DNA of 64,000 nucleotides from an uncultured Opitutales bacterium (GCA_900545705.1 URAK01000002.1:124001-188000); one strand, 5' to 3'. Positions 7,442 through 17,439 are shown, counted from the first letter of the stretch. A program made the numbers and translations. Notes: generated by a model not told the origin, from the letters alone.

Positions 7442-10400
7442 CTACTTTTCAGAGCCAACCTTTTTTACCTGAGAATGCAATATCATAGGCATTCCGCCAT
7501 ATATCCCAGACGCTATCGGCCCCGAATTCCAAGTGCCTTTTTGCCCGCTGCCGGCGTCGGGATAATGATACCACAAATCGTTGCCCCATGTTATCCGCTT
7601 GTCGGCAGGCAATGTTGCGTCGTACAAGCACCTGTTCGCCCATGTGTTGCCTACTTCCGCAACTATCTTGTTTTTGCCGGCTTTAACATAGTCTGTGACA
7701 TCGAGCCTGTACGGATATTTCCATACCGTTCCGACAAGCTTGCCGTTGACGCTCACCCTCGCAACGTCTCCTACTTTCGCAAAGTCGAGGTACGCCCTCT
7801 TGTCGGTTCCCAACTTTTCGGCAGGTATATCGGCGTACATCGTGTATTCCGCAACACCCGAATAATGCTTTATGCGCGGGTCGGAACTTTCTGTCCACGA
7901 CTCAGGAGAAGTAAATGTAGCCTTTTTCGGGCCGCCAAACTTCTCGTTAAACCTGACTTCATACGGCGGCTTTATGACTGTCGGCTCAACCGCCTCCTCC
8001 GCTATCGCCGCACCCTTGGAACCGTCGGGGAAAATGCATTCAACTTTTCCCTTTTCAAAAAATTCCGCTACAACCTTTCCATCTTCTGAAACTGAAACGA
8101 CCGGCTCTACGTCCGCAGCCTTCCTCGGGGCAAACATTTGTTTCTTTGCGTCAGCCCCCACTTCCGCATCGCCGAGCGCGCGGTTGTAAACCGTAAGCGA
8201 CGATATTTTTCCATTGAACCCGCTACCCTCAAATTCCGATGGGTGCGGAATGCGCGGCGATTTTATCCCGGACTTTACAAATTTTCCGTTTATGTACAGA
8301 TTCGGGATACCGTCGCGGTAAACCACAGCAACGCGCGTATTCGGAGAAATCGGTGCCATATGGACCAATACGGCGTTTCTGTATCCTGCGCCGTGCTCCA
8401 CAACGGCAATCCCGTTCGAACCCGCCATTGCGCCAATTCCGGTGTGCTTGTTGCCAAGCGCATTGTGCATGCCAACAGCCGGCACGGCTTCAACTTCGCG
8501 CTTCGGATTTATAATGCCGTAATTCTGCTCTTTAAATTCGCCAATCTCGGCCTTCGGAGAAACGGTAAACGCCATCGAGAAATTGTTCTCCGGAGAACCC
8601 GCAAGCGAGCCGCCGCCCGCCGCGACATTCGGGAAACGCTCAGCTCCGTTTATTGAATATCCGCTAATTTGAGCGGCATTGGGCTTTCCGTCGAACACTA
8701 CGAATAAATTTGTGTGCGGGGGCAAACTAAGCGGCACGGAAGAATAGCCGTCCTTTTCCGAGACCGCAGCCGCCGCATATTTGCGCCCGGTTTCAGGATC
8801 CCAAACGCTTACGCCCTTGCCGGCGACGTCGAACGACGCCACAATTTTCTGCGTTGCAGCCGTCGCGTTCAGCACCCAGTACCACGCGGAGCCGTCTTTG
8901 TGGATTCTCTTTGTCCAGAGGATTTTTGACGAATCCAATTCGCCAGACGAGCCACGGCAGAAAAACGACGGCTTTATGCCGGCCGCTTCAGCCGCTTCCT
9001 TCGCGGAATAGTTCGCGTATACAGTACCCTTGCCGATTTTCCTTACCGACTTTTCCGGACCGCCGAAAAGCTCTTTATTGAGGGCGCGCCACTGGCGCTC
9101 GGCGCGCTTTCCGCCAATGAGCGTATCGTACCTGCCGTCGTAGAAGTAGCCGGCTATCGACGCGCCGGCCTCGACGTACTCCTTCAATTTTTTAAGGGTG
9201 TCAAGGCGCAAAAATCTGTCCTTATTAATAGCCATAAGGTCGTATTGCATTCTTCCGGGGCTTACCAATTTTCCGTTTTCGACGCGCAGGTAGTTGCGGA
9301 CGCCGTCTCCGTTTACCATGTCTATCTCAACATTGTCCGGAGGCTCTATCGTGCCGTTTTCCACCGGAACCCTGTCCGATACAAAACTTAATATGCGCGC
9401 GCCGGATTTCCCCTTTTGCATCATATACTGGACTCTTGCGATGTAGTCGAAGAACGGCCTTGAAAGCTTAAACCACGGCATCTTGCGGTTTAAGACCGAC
9501 CCCCACGGCTCCATCTGCCAACCGGGAACGCTCTCGTCCGGCTGGTGTGTGTATGAATGGAATACCATCACGTTGTAACCCGAAAGCAATATCGTGTCCG
9601 TGACTCCTTTGAGAGAGCTTGGGCAATCGGTCCAGTTTCCGTTTGCCTGCGATAGAGATTCGCATGTAGTGAGCCCTTTGCCGTAGAAGTGCGAGGCGCT
9701 CGGGGCATTGCCCCATCTGCCGTTCCCCTCCGTCGCAAACCGCACTCCTGCGACGCCGTTTGTGCGGCGCATTCCCTGCCATACCTCGTGCTGCGGAATA
9801 TCGGACACTTTAAAGCCGTACATAGGGTCGCACATAAATGTCTCCGAGGCAGGCTCGCTCTCGTATAGGAGCCCGGACTCCCTTATGCGCTCGCCGAGGC
9901 GCCCGTAAAAATTCTCCATGACGAGTTTTGAGGTCACCGCGCGCAAGTCTGAAGCGAACGCCTCTGTGCGCTGTTTTCCGTCAACGCAGTCTCCGACAAA
10001 AGTCGGGGCGAATTTAAGCATATCGTATCCGTTTTCTTTTTTGAAAGTCTCGTCGAGCCCGTCAGTCCAGCTCTGGTTTCCGCACTCCCATGAGTCGGTC
10101 TCTACATATTTAAATATTTTTCCCGCGTCGGCGCCGGCGGTCTCAATCATCTTTTTTATATAAGAGTCGAAATGAGTATCTACAGCCTTTTTGCTCATTT
10201 TGTCTATTTCTAGCCCGGAGCCGCCTTTTGTAGCGGGGTGGACGCGTCTGCCGCTCGTTGTGAACCCGAGGCGCATAATATTCCATTTGCCGGCGGGCAC
10301 GTTCCATTTAAAGTTTCCATCGGCATCGAGGGCGTTTTTAAATATATGGACGTTCTTGCTGTCGATTACGGCATTTTCGGGAACGGGAATGTCGTCGTAG

Positions 10401-11506
10401 GGCAGCGGCATTGAAGTTGAGCTTCTATGCGGAACTATATTGACCTTCGCAAGCTGGGCTTGGATAAAGGGCATTTTTGCGGGCAGCGATCCCGGGGGGA
10501 CGAGCTCAAGCCCAAGAACCTCGATGACATTTGTTTTATTTTCCCAGTCGCGGTAATTGTCTTTGCGCACTATCCGCCAAAATTTAGCCTTTTTGGCGGG
10601 AAATTTTAAGAGAACGTCGCCGCTTTTAAAGTTTACGTCGGCGACTTTTTCAAAGGTCTTGCCGTCGTTGGAGACTTCAAGGACGACAGGGCGCGGAAGC
10701 TGCCAATGTCTTCTAAGCGAAAGCGCGAGTGTGTCCGCTTCATAGGGCTCGCTAAATTCAAGCACAAAGCCGAACGATTCAAATTTTGTCTTTTCAGTTT
10801 TCGCGGAAAATCTTTTTCCGCTCCAATTTGTAATGGGCTCGAATGGGACAGTTTCCGAGGTCGCCGGTGAAATGCTCTTTAGCTTTGAATACATTTCAGG
10901 GGCGTCGGGGCGGACATTTGGCCACGCTATTACTGCGATATCTTTGTAATAGCCCATATTTGCGTAAGGCTTTGGAAGGTTTATCGACTTCTGTCCGGCG
11001 CTCTCGACTTTTTTTATCGTCCATGAAAGAGTTTTCATGGAATCTTCGGGGGCAATCCACGGCCCGCCCGCTTCCGACCAGCCGTCGCAATTATGTATGC
11101 CTATATCGACTCCGAACTCCTTTCCTTTTTCGACTGCAAATTTGAAAGTCTCAAACCATTCGGGGGAATTGAAAACCAGCGGCCCAGGCTTGGTTTTGCT
11201 CCTCATTACGTTGCTGCAATTTGCGCTTATATTAAATATGATGGCAGCCCCGTATCCGTTTTCAGACATCGCCTTCAAGTCGGCTTCAATGCCCTCTTTG
11301 GAAACGTTGCCGTCAATCCAGTGCCACCAAGTCTGGGGGCGAGATTTACCCGTCGGATTTAGGAACTCGCCGTATTTTGGCGCGCTCGAAGGCTCGTCGG
11401 GATTGTAATTCGTGTATTTGTAAAATTCTCCGTCGCCCGCAAACGCTGTAAGCGACAACATTCCAAAGGTTGAAGCCGCGGAAATTATTAACTTATCTTT
11501 CAGCAT
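7442..11506 (-). CDS. Secreted GH106-type alpha-L-rhamnosidase with LamG-like insert
   Basis: This is a large exported glycoside hydrolase predicted to release rhamnose from plant or bacterial polysaccharides. The 1354-residue product starts with a signal peptide (FGMLSLTAFAGDG). It then carries the GH106 hallmark TWWHWIDGNVSKEGIEADL at about 59-77 and conserved acidic patches VETDSWECGNQSW (E474) and ATEGNGRWGN (E593), which are candidate catalytic carboxylates. Residues about 975-1122 look like a concanavalin/LamG carbohydrate-binding module (LYINGKFVKSG, GFNGKISSLTVYNRAL). A galactose-binding-like beta domain (AYLDFAKVGDVARVSVNGK) closes the protein. A GGGGAGA site precedes the ATG. It stands alone, not in a SusCD-type locus. 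Confidence 0.87.
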   Translation of the reverse strand: MLKDKLIISAASTFGMLSLTAFAGDGEFYKYTNYNPDEPSSAPKYGEFLNPTGKSRPQTWWHWIDGNVSKEGIEADLKAMSENGYGAAIIFNISANCSNVMRSKTKPGPLVFNSPEWFETFKFAVEKGKEFGVDIGIHNCDGWSEAGGPWIAPEDSMKTLSWTIKKVESAGQKSINLPKPYANMGYYKDIAVIAWPNVRPDAPEMYSKLKSISPATSETVPFEPITNWSGKRFSAKTEKTKFESFGFVLEFSEPYEADTLALSLRRHWQLPRPVVLEVSNDGKTFEKVADVNFKSGDVLLKFPAKKAKFWRIVRKDNYRDWENKTNVIEVLGLELVPPGSLPAKMPFIQAQLAKVNIVPHRSSTSMPLPYDDIPVPENAVIDSKNVHIFKNALDADGNFKWNVPAGKWNIMRLGFTTSGRRVHPATKGGSGLEIDKMSKKAVDTHFDSYIKKMIETAGADAGKIFKYVETDSWECGNQSWTDGLDETFKKENGYDMLKFAPTFVGDCVDGKQRTEAFASDLRAVTSKLVMENFYGRLGERIRESGLLYESEPASETFMCDPMYGFKVSDIPQHEVWQGMRRTNGVAGVRFATEGNGRWGNAPSASHFYGKGLTTCESLSQANGNWTDCPSSLKGVTDTILLSGYNVMVFHSYTHQPDESVPGWQMEPWGSVLNRKMPWFKLSRPFFDYIARVQYMMQKGKSGARILSFVSDRVPVENGTIEPPDNVEIDMVNGDGVRNYLRVENGKLVSPGRMQYDLMAINKDRFLRLDTLKKLKEYVEAGASIAGYFYDGRYDTLIGGKRAERQWRALNKELFGGPEKSVRKIGKGTVYANYSAKEAAEAAGIKPSFFCRGSSGELDSSKILWTKRIHKDGSAWYWVLNATAATQKIVASFDVAGKGVSVWDPETGRKYAAAAVSEKDGYSSVPLSLPPHTNLFVVFDGKPNAAQISGYSINGAERFPNVAAGGGSLAGSPENNFSMAFTVSPKAEIGEFKEQNYGIINPKREVEAVPAVGMHNALGNKHTGIGAMAGSNGIAVVEHGAGYRNAVLVHMAPISPNTRVAVVYRDGIPNLYINGKFVKSGIKSPRIPHPSEFEGSGFNGKISSLTVYNRALGDAEVGADAKKQMFAPRKAADVEPVVSVSEDGKVVAEFFEKGKVECIFPDGSKGAAIAEEAVEPTVIKPPYEVRFNEKFGGPKKATFTSPESWTESSDPRIKHYSGVAEYTMYADIPAEKLGTDKRAYLDFAKVGDVARVSVNGKLVGTVWKYPYRLDVTDYVKAGKNKIVAEVGNTWANRCLYDATLPADKRITWGNDLWYHYPDAGSGQKGTWNSGPIASGIYGGMPMILHSQVKKVGSEK

Positions 11507-11649
11507 AAATTTCTCCCCAATAATTTAAATAAACACAAAAAAGTTAAATTTTTAGATAAATTACATATTTAGAATGGTCATTGCAAGATTTTTCTAACAA
11601 AAATAAAAAAATTCCCAAAAAAACAAATAAAATAGTTGTTTAAAAATGC

Positions 11650-11682
11650 TTGACTGTCGGAGGGCATTTTAAAGACTATAAT
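11650..11682 (+). promoter_or_regulatory. Putative sigma-70 promoter of mutAB
   Basis: A perfect TATAAT lies at 11677-11682. A TTGACT lies at 11650-11655, which gives a long 21-base spacer, so the -35 assignment is weak. Transcription would start near 11689, leaving a leader of about 150 bases before the preferred mutA start. Confidence 0.4.
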
Positions 11683-11688
11683 TAAAAG

Positions 11689-11840
11689 CCACGGTTATGG
11701 CCGCGGCGAATTTTGAGATTGCGCGCATAAAAGATCCCCGACTGAAAACCGGGGAATTTTGGCGTGCGCTCAAAATGCGCGAAGAAAACAATGCCCTGCG
11801 CCCCCGCGCCAAGACATTTAACAAACCAAAACAACGAGTA
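11689..11840 (+). other. Long mutA leader with hairpin, or N-terminal extension
   Basis: The region between the TATAAT and the preferred mutA ATG is open in the mutA frame from an ATG at 11697, which would add 48 basic residues. It also contains a TCCCCG/CGGGGA hairpin near 11731-11751 followed by ATTTT. Neither the extension nor a cobalamin riboswitch could be confirmed; no B12 box was recognised. Confidence 0.35.
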
Positions 11841-13925
11841 ATGAAAAACGAAAACAATCTGTTCGCAGAATTCAAACCGTCTACTTACGAAGAATGGAAA
11901 GAAGCGTCGGAAAAACTCCTAAAAGGCGCGCCCTTCGATAAGAAGATGTACTCAAAAACACCCGAAGGGATTGTCCTCAGACCCATATATAATAAAGAGG
12001 ACATAAACTTTGAGATATCCCTGCCCGGATACGACGACTACGTCCGCGGAACGACTGTGGAAGGCAATAAAGGCAGCCCGTGGAAAATCGACCAGCAGAT
12101 ATACGCCTCCACCCCGAAAGAATTTAACAAGCTCGCGCTCGACGCCTTGAACAAGGGGCAGACAGCCTTGGAAATAAAACTCGACTGCCCGAGCTCGCGC
12201 GGGATAGACGCCGACAAGTCGGAAGAAGGCAAGGTAGGCTGCTGCGGACTGTCGGTCTCCACTAAAAAAGACTTCGACGAAGCCTTGAAAGGCATCGAAA
12301 CCGACTGCGTTGAAATAAACATATCCACCGGTTCGAGAGCCGCCGACATCGCCGCCATACTCTACGCCTCGCAAAAGGGCAAGAAACTTTCCGGCGGCAT
12401 AAGATTCGACCCCATCGGCACGCTCGCAAAGCGCGGCAAGCTCGACCGCAAGCTCGACTGCGCGTTTGACGAAATGTTCGCCCTCGCGTCGTTCAACGCA
12501 AAGAACATGCCCTCATTCGGCGCGATAGGCGTCGACACAATGCCCTACTCTTCCTCCGGCGCAAGCGCGGTTGAAGAGCTTGCCATAGCTATGGCAACGG
12601 CAGCCGCCTATCTCCGCGAGATGCTCGCAAGGGGCATGGAAATAGACGAAGCAGCCCCCCTCGTGCGCTTCCGCATGTCGCTTGGCTCGGACTTCTTCAT
12701 GACAATAGCAAAACTCAGGGCCGCGCGCGTGCTCTGGGCAAAGGTTGTAGAAGCGTTCGGAGGCTCCGAAGACTCGCGCAAGATACGCCTGAACGTTGCT
12801 ACCGCGACATACAACAAAACAGTTTACGACCCGTACGTAAACATGCTGCGCACCGCAACCGAAGCCTTCTCCGGAGTTATCGGCGGCTGCGATTCAATGA
12901 CGGTTGCGCCCTTCGACGAAATAATCCGCAAGCCCGATGAATTTTCTTCGAGAATCTCCCGCAACCAGCAGATAATATTGCAGGAAGAGTGCAATTTAAC
13001 CGACGTTATCGACCCAGCGGGCGGTTCCTACTACGTCGAAACGCTGACAAAGGAAGTCGCCGCAAAGTCTTGGGAATTCTTCGTAAAGATTGAAGCCGAA
13101 GGCGGAATAGTAAAGGCGCTCGAATCCGGATTTGTGCAGGACGCCATAGCCGCCACCGACGAAGCCAAGAAGAAGCTCATCGACACCCGCAGAAGCTCGA
13201 TAGTCGGCACAAACAACTACGCAAACCTCGGCGAAAAGCTCCTCGAAAAGCCCGCGTGCAAATGCGCTGAAATCTTCAAGGAAAGGGTAGCCGAAGTCGC
13301 CGCTTCGAAATCCGACGAGAAAGTCGAGATAGGTTCCGCAAAGGGCGCCGAGGCATTTGAAAAGCTCGTTGAAGCCGCCGAAAGGGGCGCGGGAATATCG
13401 GCTCTTAGCGCTGCGATGTGCAAATGCGGCTCGGCGGAAACTTCCGTAAAGCCTCTACATATCCACAGGGCGGTTGAACACTTTGAAGCCCTCCGCAAAG
13501 CAAGCGCGGACTTCAAGGAAAAGACGGGTTCCGGCCCGAAGATTTTCCTCGCCACGATGGGGCCGCTCGTCCAGCACAAGATAAGGGCAGACTTTATACG
13601 CGGATTCTTCCAAGTCGGCGGGTTCGACGTAATCTATCCCAACGGGTTCCAAACTCCCGAAGAAGCGGCGAAGGCCTTCGCCGAAAGCGGCGCAAAATAC
13701 GCCGTAATATGCTCTACGGACGACACGTATCCGGAGCTTGTTCCGCCGGTGACCAAGGCTCTAAAAGCCGCAAAGCCCGACGGCGTTGTAATGCTTGCAG
13801 GCATTCCGAATCCCGACTTTGAACAGTCTTACAAAGACGCGGGTCTCGACGGAAGCATAAGCATTAAGAGCAACAACTACCAGACGCTGAAATCGATGCT
13901 CGAAAGCCTCGGCGTGCTCAAATAA
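11841..13925 (+). CDS. mutA: Methylmalonyl-CoA mutase small (beta) subunit
   Basis: This is the non-catalytic partner of MutB in the heterodimeric B12 enzyme that interconverts succinyl-CoA and (R)-methylmalonyl-CoA. The product of 694 residues has the mutase TIM-barrel part (FRMSLGSDFFMTIAKLRAARVLW, DPAGGSYYVETLT) and a C-terminal Rossmann-like domain. The B12-ligating DxHxxG motif is replaced by LVQHKIRAD, as expected for the small subunit. I chose the ATG at 11841 because MKNENNLFAEF fits the family start; an upstream in-frame ATG at 11697 would add 48 unusual residues. No clear ribosome-binding site precedes either start. mutB follows after 23 bases. Confidence 0.93.
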   Translation: MKNENNLFAEFKPSTYEEWKEASEKLLKGAPFDKKMYSKTPEGIVLRPIYNKEDINFEISLPGYDDYVRGTTVEGNKGSPWKIDQQIYASTPKEFNKLALDALNKGQTALEIKLDCPSSRGIDADKSEEGKVGCCGLSVSTKKDFDEALKGIETDCVEINISTGSRAADIAAILYASQKGKKLSGGIRFDPIGTLAKRGKLDRKLDCAFDEMFALASFNAKNMPSFGAIGVDTMPYSSSGASAVEELAIAMATAAAYLREMLARGMEIDEAAPLVRFRMSLGSDFFMTIAKLRAARVLWAKVVEAFGGSEDSRKIRLNVATATYNKTVYDPYVNMLRTATEAFSGVIGGCDSMTVAPFDEIIRKPDEFSSRISRNQQIILQEECNLTDVIDPAGGSYYVETLTKEVAAKSWEFFVKIEAEGGIVKALESGFVQDAIAATDEAKKKLIDTRRSSIVGTNNYANLGEKLLEKPACKCAEIFKERVAEVAASKSDEKVEIGSAKGAEAFEKLVEAAERGAGISALSAAMCKCGSAETSVKPLHIHRAVEHFEALRKASADFKEKTGSGPKIFLATMGPLVQHKIRADFIRGFFQVGGFDVIYPNGFQTPEEAAKAFAESGAKYAVICSTDDTYPELVPPVTKALKAAKPDGVVMLAGIPNPDFEQSYKDAGLDGSISIKSNNYQTLKSMLESLGVLK

Positions 13926-13948
13926 AGGGAATAGAAAGGAATCCGAAA

Positions 13949-16129
13949 ATGAGTAAAAATCCCGACTTTACAAAAATGGCGTTTGAAACGCCGAAACCTA
14001 AACAGACCCTCGAACAATGGAAGGCCGACATAGAAAAGAAGACCGGCCGCAAGTTCGACGATCTCATCTCCGACACGATGGAGCAAATTCCCGTAAAGCC
14101 GCTCTACACCGCGGCCGATTACGAAGGAATGGAACACCTCGGCTTTACGGCAGGCATACCTCCGTACCTCAGGGGACCGTACGCCACGATGTACGTAGTG
14201 CGCCCGTGGACGGTTCGCCAGTACGCAGGCTTCTCGACAGCCGAAGAATCCAACGCATTCTACCGCCGCAACCTCGCGGCAGGGCAGAAAGGCCTCTCCA
14301 TTGCTTTCGACCTCGCGACCCACAGAGGCTATGACTCCGACCACCCGCGCGTAGTCGGCGACGTCGGCAAGGCGGGCGTTGCTGTCGATTCCATTATGGA
14401 TATGGAAGTGCTGTTCGACAAGATCCCGCTTTCGCAAGTGTCCGTTTCCATGACGATGAACGGCGCCGTTCTTCCGATTCTCGCATTCTATATAGTCGCA
14501 GGCCTGGAACAGGGCGCAAAGCTCGAACAGCTCACCGGAACCATTCAGAACGACATTTTGAAGGAGTTCATGGTCCGCAACACCTACATCTATCCCCCGG
14601 AACCCTCGATGCGCATAATCGGCGACATATTCGCGTACACCTCGAAGAATATGCCGAAGTTCAACAGCATCTCCATTTCCGGCTACCATATGCAGGAAGC
14701 GGGAGCCACCGCAGACCTCGAAATGGCGTACACGCTCGCGGACGGGCTCGAATATTTGAGATGCGGCGAAAAGGCCGGCCTTAAAGTCGACCAGTTTGCG
14801 CCGAGACTCAGCTTCTTCTGGGCGATAGGCAAAAACTACTTTATGGAAGTCGCAAAAATGCGCGCGGCGAGAATGCTCTGGGCGAAAATCGTCAAGGGAT
14901 TCAACCCCGAAAACCTCAAGAGCATGGCGTTGCGCACGCACTCGCAGACAAGCGGCTGGTCGCTCACAGAGCAGGATCCCTTCAACAACGTTACCCGCAC
15001 GGTAATCGAGGCGATGGGTGCCGCCCTCGGGCACACTCAGAGCTTACATACGAACGCGCTCGACGAAGCGATAGCCCTGCCGACCGACTTCTCGGCGAGA
15101 ATCGCGCGCAACACGCAGCTTTACTTGCAGGACGAAACCGGCATCTGCCGCGTAATCGACCCGTGGGCCGGCTCCTACTACGTTGAGAGCCTGACCGACG
15201 CCCTCGTAAAGCGCGCGTGGGGCCACATACAGGAAGTCGAATCGCACGGCGGCATGACAAAGGCAATCGAAGCGGGCCTTCCGAAACTCAGAATCGAGGA
15301 AGCCTCCGCGAGAAGGCAGGCGCGCATCGACGGCGGCCGCGAAACCATCGTCGGGCTCACCAAGTACAAGCTCGACAAGGAAGCGCCCCTCGACATTCTC
15401 GACATCGACAACACGGCAGTCCGCGAAGCCCAAATCAAGAAGCTGGAAGTGCTCCGCAAGAACAGGGACAACGACGAAGTCCGCCGCATACTCGAATCCA
15501 TCACCGAATGCGCCGCTACCGGCAAGGGCAACCTGCTTGAATTGAGCGTTGCAGCCGCAAAAGCCCGCGCGAGCCTCGGCGAAATTTCGCTCGCATGCGA
15601 AAAAGTATTCGGAAGGTACAAGGCCGTAATCCGCTCGATAAGCGGCGTGTACGAGAAGGAGCTTATGAAGGACAAGAAAAACGCCGAAATCGTTTCGGAA
15701 ATATCCAAGCTTATAAAGAAGTTTGAAGAGAAAGAGGGACGCAAACCCAGAATCCTCATCGCGAAGATGGGTCAGGACGGGCACGACCGCGGCGCGAAAG
15801 TCGTCGGAACGGCGTACGCCGACCTCGGCTTTGACGTCGATATGGGGCCCTTGTTCCAGACGCCCGAAGAAACAGCGAAAATGGCTGTTGAAAACGACGT
15901 CCACGTCGTGGCGATGAGCTCTCTCGCGGCTGGGCACAAAACGCTTCTGCCCGCTCTCGTTGAAGAGTTGAAGAAACTCGGAAGAGAAGACATAATGATT
16001 ATAGTCGGCGGCGTAATTCCCGCGCAGGACTACAAATTCCTTCTCGACCACGGCGCGAGCGCAATATTCGGGCCCGGTACCGTAATTCCGGAATCGGCGA
16101 AAAAGATTCTCGAATTGCTGCTCGCATAA
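13949..16129 (+). CDS. mutB: Methylmalonyl-CoA mutase large (alpha) catalytic subunit
   Basis: This catalytic subunit uses adenosylcobalamin to rearrange the carbon skeleton between succinyl-CoA and methylmalonyl-CoA, a step in propionate formation or use. The 726-residue product has the barrel domain (FSTAEESNAFYRRNLAAGQKG, STxxGY-like ISISGYHMQEAGATADLEMAYTL split across the active site) and the C-terminal B12 domain with GQDGHDRGAKVV, where the DxHxxG histidine ligates cobalt. An AAAGGAA site precedes the ATG. It is co-transcribed with mutA and ends in a terminator. No epimerase or MeaB chaperone is adjacent. A PduO-type adenosyltransferase at 42.6 kb could supply the cofactor. Confidence 0.97.
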   Translation: MSKNPDFTKMAFETPKPKQTLEQWKADIEKKTGRKFDDLISDTMEQIPVKPLYTAADYEGMEHLGFTAGIPPYLRGPYATMYVVRPWTVRQYAGFSTAEESNAFYRRNLAAGQKGLSIAFDLATHRGYDSDHPRVVGDVGKAGVAVDSIMDMEVLFDKIPLSQVSVSMTMNGAVLPILAFYIVAGLEQGAKLEQLTGTIQNDILKEFMVRNTYIYPPEPSMRIIGDIFAYTSKNMPKFNSISISGYHMQEAGATADLEMAYTLADGLEYLRCGEKAGLKVDQFAPRLSFFWAIGKNYFMEVAKMRAARMLWAKIVKGFNPENLKSMALRTHSQTSGWSLTEQDPFNNVTRTVIEAMGAALGHTQSLHTNALDEAIALPTDFSARIARNTQLYLQDETGICRVIDPWAGSYYVESLTDALVKRAWGHIQEVESHGGMTKAIEAGLPKLRIEEASARRQARIDGGRETIVGLTKYKLDKEAPLDILDIDNTAVREAQIKKLEVLRKNRDNDEVRRILESITECAATGKGNLLELSVAAAKARASLGEISLACEKVFGRYKAVIRSISGVYEKELMKDKKNAEIVSEISKLIKKFEEKEGRKPRILIAKMGQDGHDRGAKVVGTAYADLGFDVDMGPLFQTPEETAKMAVENDVHVVAMSSLAAGHKTLLPALVEELKKLGREDIMIIVGGVIPAQDYKFLLDHGASAIFGPGTVIPESAKKILELLLA

Positions 16130-16154
16130 TACGGCGTAGAAATTCAGATAATTT

Positions 16155-16189
16155 AAGCGGACGGGGGATTTCCCCTGCCCGCTTTTTTT
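16155..16189 (+). terminator. Terminator of mutAB
   Basis: An AGCGG..CGGGG hairpin arm pairs with CCCC..CCCGCT and is followed by seven T residues, about 26 bases after the mutB stop. Confidence 0.85.
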
Positions 16190-16816
16190 ATGCGATTATC
16201 AAGCCGCAATTTTTATTTTTTATACAGCCTTTCGCATGTTTTAGGATTGGGTGGAAGGTCGGGATAAATTGTAGCGATTGCGGATTTTTTAGAGTAGATA
16301 TAAGATTATCCGCAAGGTTTTCAGGCGCACGCCATAGTACAATTTTTACGGAATATTTTTTATACGCCAAAAAGCTGCATAAAAAAATTGCCGAGGTAGC
16401 TCTATTTTTATGGGGTTTCAATCTGTTTGCAGGCGGCCGCGAATGCACTCTTTGAGCGTCTGAGCTTTTGTTGTCAGTGCAAGCGTATTAAAAGTAGTGT
16501 AGCCGAAGGTGCGCTTTTTGTGAATTCGCGCGCAGGCGGATTGCAATTTTAAAAATCTGCAGAAAATCCGACTTTTGCGCAAAGTTTTTTTGATTGGATT
16601 GCGCGCAAAGCCCTAAAATTTTGAAGGCGCACTGCAATTAAATTATGCCGCAAAGGATTTTTTAAATTACACGATTTATTTTAAATGTGATTCGGGCAAT
16701 AGAGTAATATTATTGCCGTAAAAAAAATTCGGATAAAATTCAAAATGCATATTGCGAAGTAGGCACAATCGTTTTCTGCTTGTATTCCGCGCCGATTCTG
16801 AAAGTATGTATACCCT
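16190..16816. other. Intergenic region before purE, no gene seen
   Basis: About 630 AT-rich bases contain only short unconvincing frames on either strand. No tRNA, known RNA gene, repeat or insertion sequence was recognised. Confidence 0.5.
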
Positions 16817-17308
16817 ATGCAAGACAAGCCTTTGGTAAGTATAGTATTGGGCAGCGTTAGCGACTGGGAAACCATGAAGCACTGCGCCCAAACCCTCGAA
16901 AACTTTGGAGTTCCATACGAAAGGAACATAGCAAGCGCCCACAGGACGCCCGCAAAAGCCACTGAAATTGCCTCGACAGCGCAGGCGCGCGGTATAAAGG
17001 TAATAATTGCGGCGGCAGGCGGAGCAGCCCATTTGGCAGGCGTGCTCGCCGCGCACACGCGCCTTCCGATAATCGGGGTTCCGATGAAAGGCTGGGCGAC
17101 AGACGGAATGGACTCCCTGCTTTCAACAGTCCAGATGCCGCGCGGAGTTCCCGTTCTCACAGTTGCGATAGGAAAAGCCGGCGCGGTAAACGCGGCGATT
17201 GCGGCGGTGCAAATGCTCGCGCTATCTGACGATGCCTACGCGCAGAAGCTTGAAGCATTCCGCGAAAAGCAGACGCGCGACGTGCTCGACGCAAAATTTC
17301 CGGACTGA
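16817..17308 (+). CDS. purE: 5-(carboxyamino)imidazole ribonucleotide mutase
   Basis: Class I PurE converts N5-CAIR to CAIR in de novo purine synthesis in the cytoplasm and works as an octamer. The 163-residue product shows the expected motifs: LGSVSDWETM at the start, ASAHRTP around residues 38-44, AAAGGAAHLAGVLAAHT, and the PIIGVPMKGWATDGMDSLLS loop. The length is typical. purK, the usual partner that makes N5-CAIR, is not adjacent. The start has no strong ribosome-binding site. A GC-rich inverted repeat (17329-17372) follows the stop but lacks a clear T-run. Confidence 0.96.
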   Translation: MQDKPLVSIVLGSVSDWETMKHCAQTLENFGVPYERNIASAHRTPAKATEIASTAQARGIKVIIAAAGGAAHLAGVLAAHTRLPIIGVPMKGWATDGMDSLLSTVQMPRGVPVLTVAIGKAGAVNAAIAAVQMLALSDDAYAQKLEAFREKQTRDVLDAKFPD

Positions 17309-17439
17309 TAAAACACCGCTCCGGAGGAATCCTACAAGCGCGCCAATGGCTTCGGCTTGCGCGCGTTTGTAGTGATAAACATACAAAAAAAATGCTCCGG
17401 CAAAACTCATCGCGCCCCGCACTGACGAAAGAAAAAATT

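Noticed and set aside
11650..11840. Cobalamin riboswitch upstream of mutA
   Set aside because: I looked for a B12 box in the leader and did not find one; the single GC-rich hairpin is not enough.
13877..16051. Long minus-strand open frames of 385 and 335 residues opposite mutA-mutB
   Set aside because: They lie antisense to a strongly supported enzyme pair, and their products show no recognisable domains. They are a by-product of GC-rich third codon positions.
17329..17372. Terminator after purE
   Set aside because: A GC-rich inverted repeat is present but no T-run follows, so I do not list it as a terminator.
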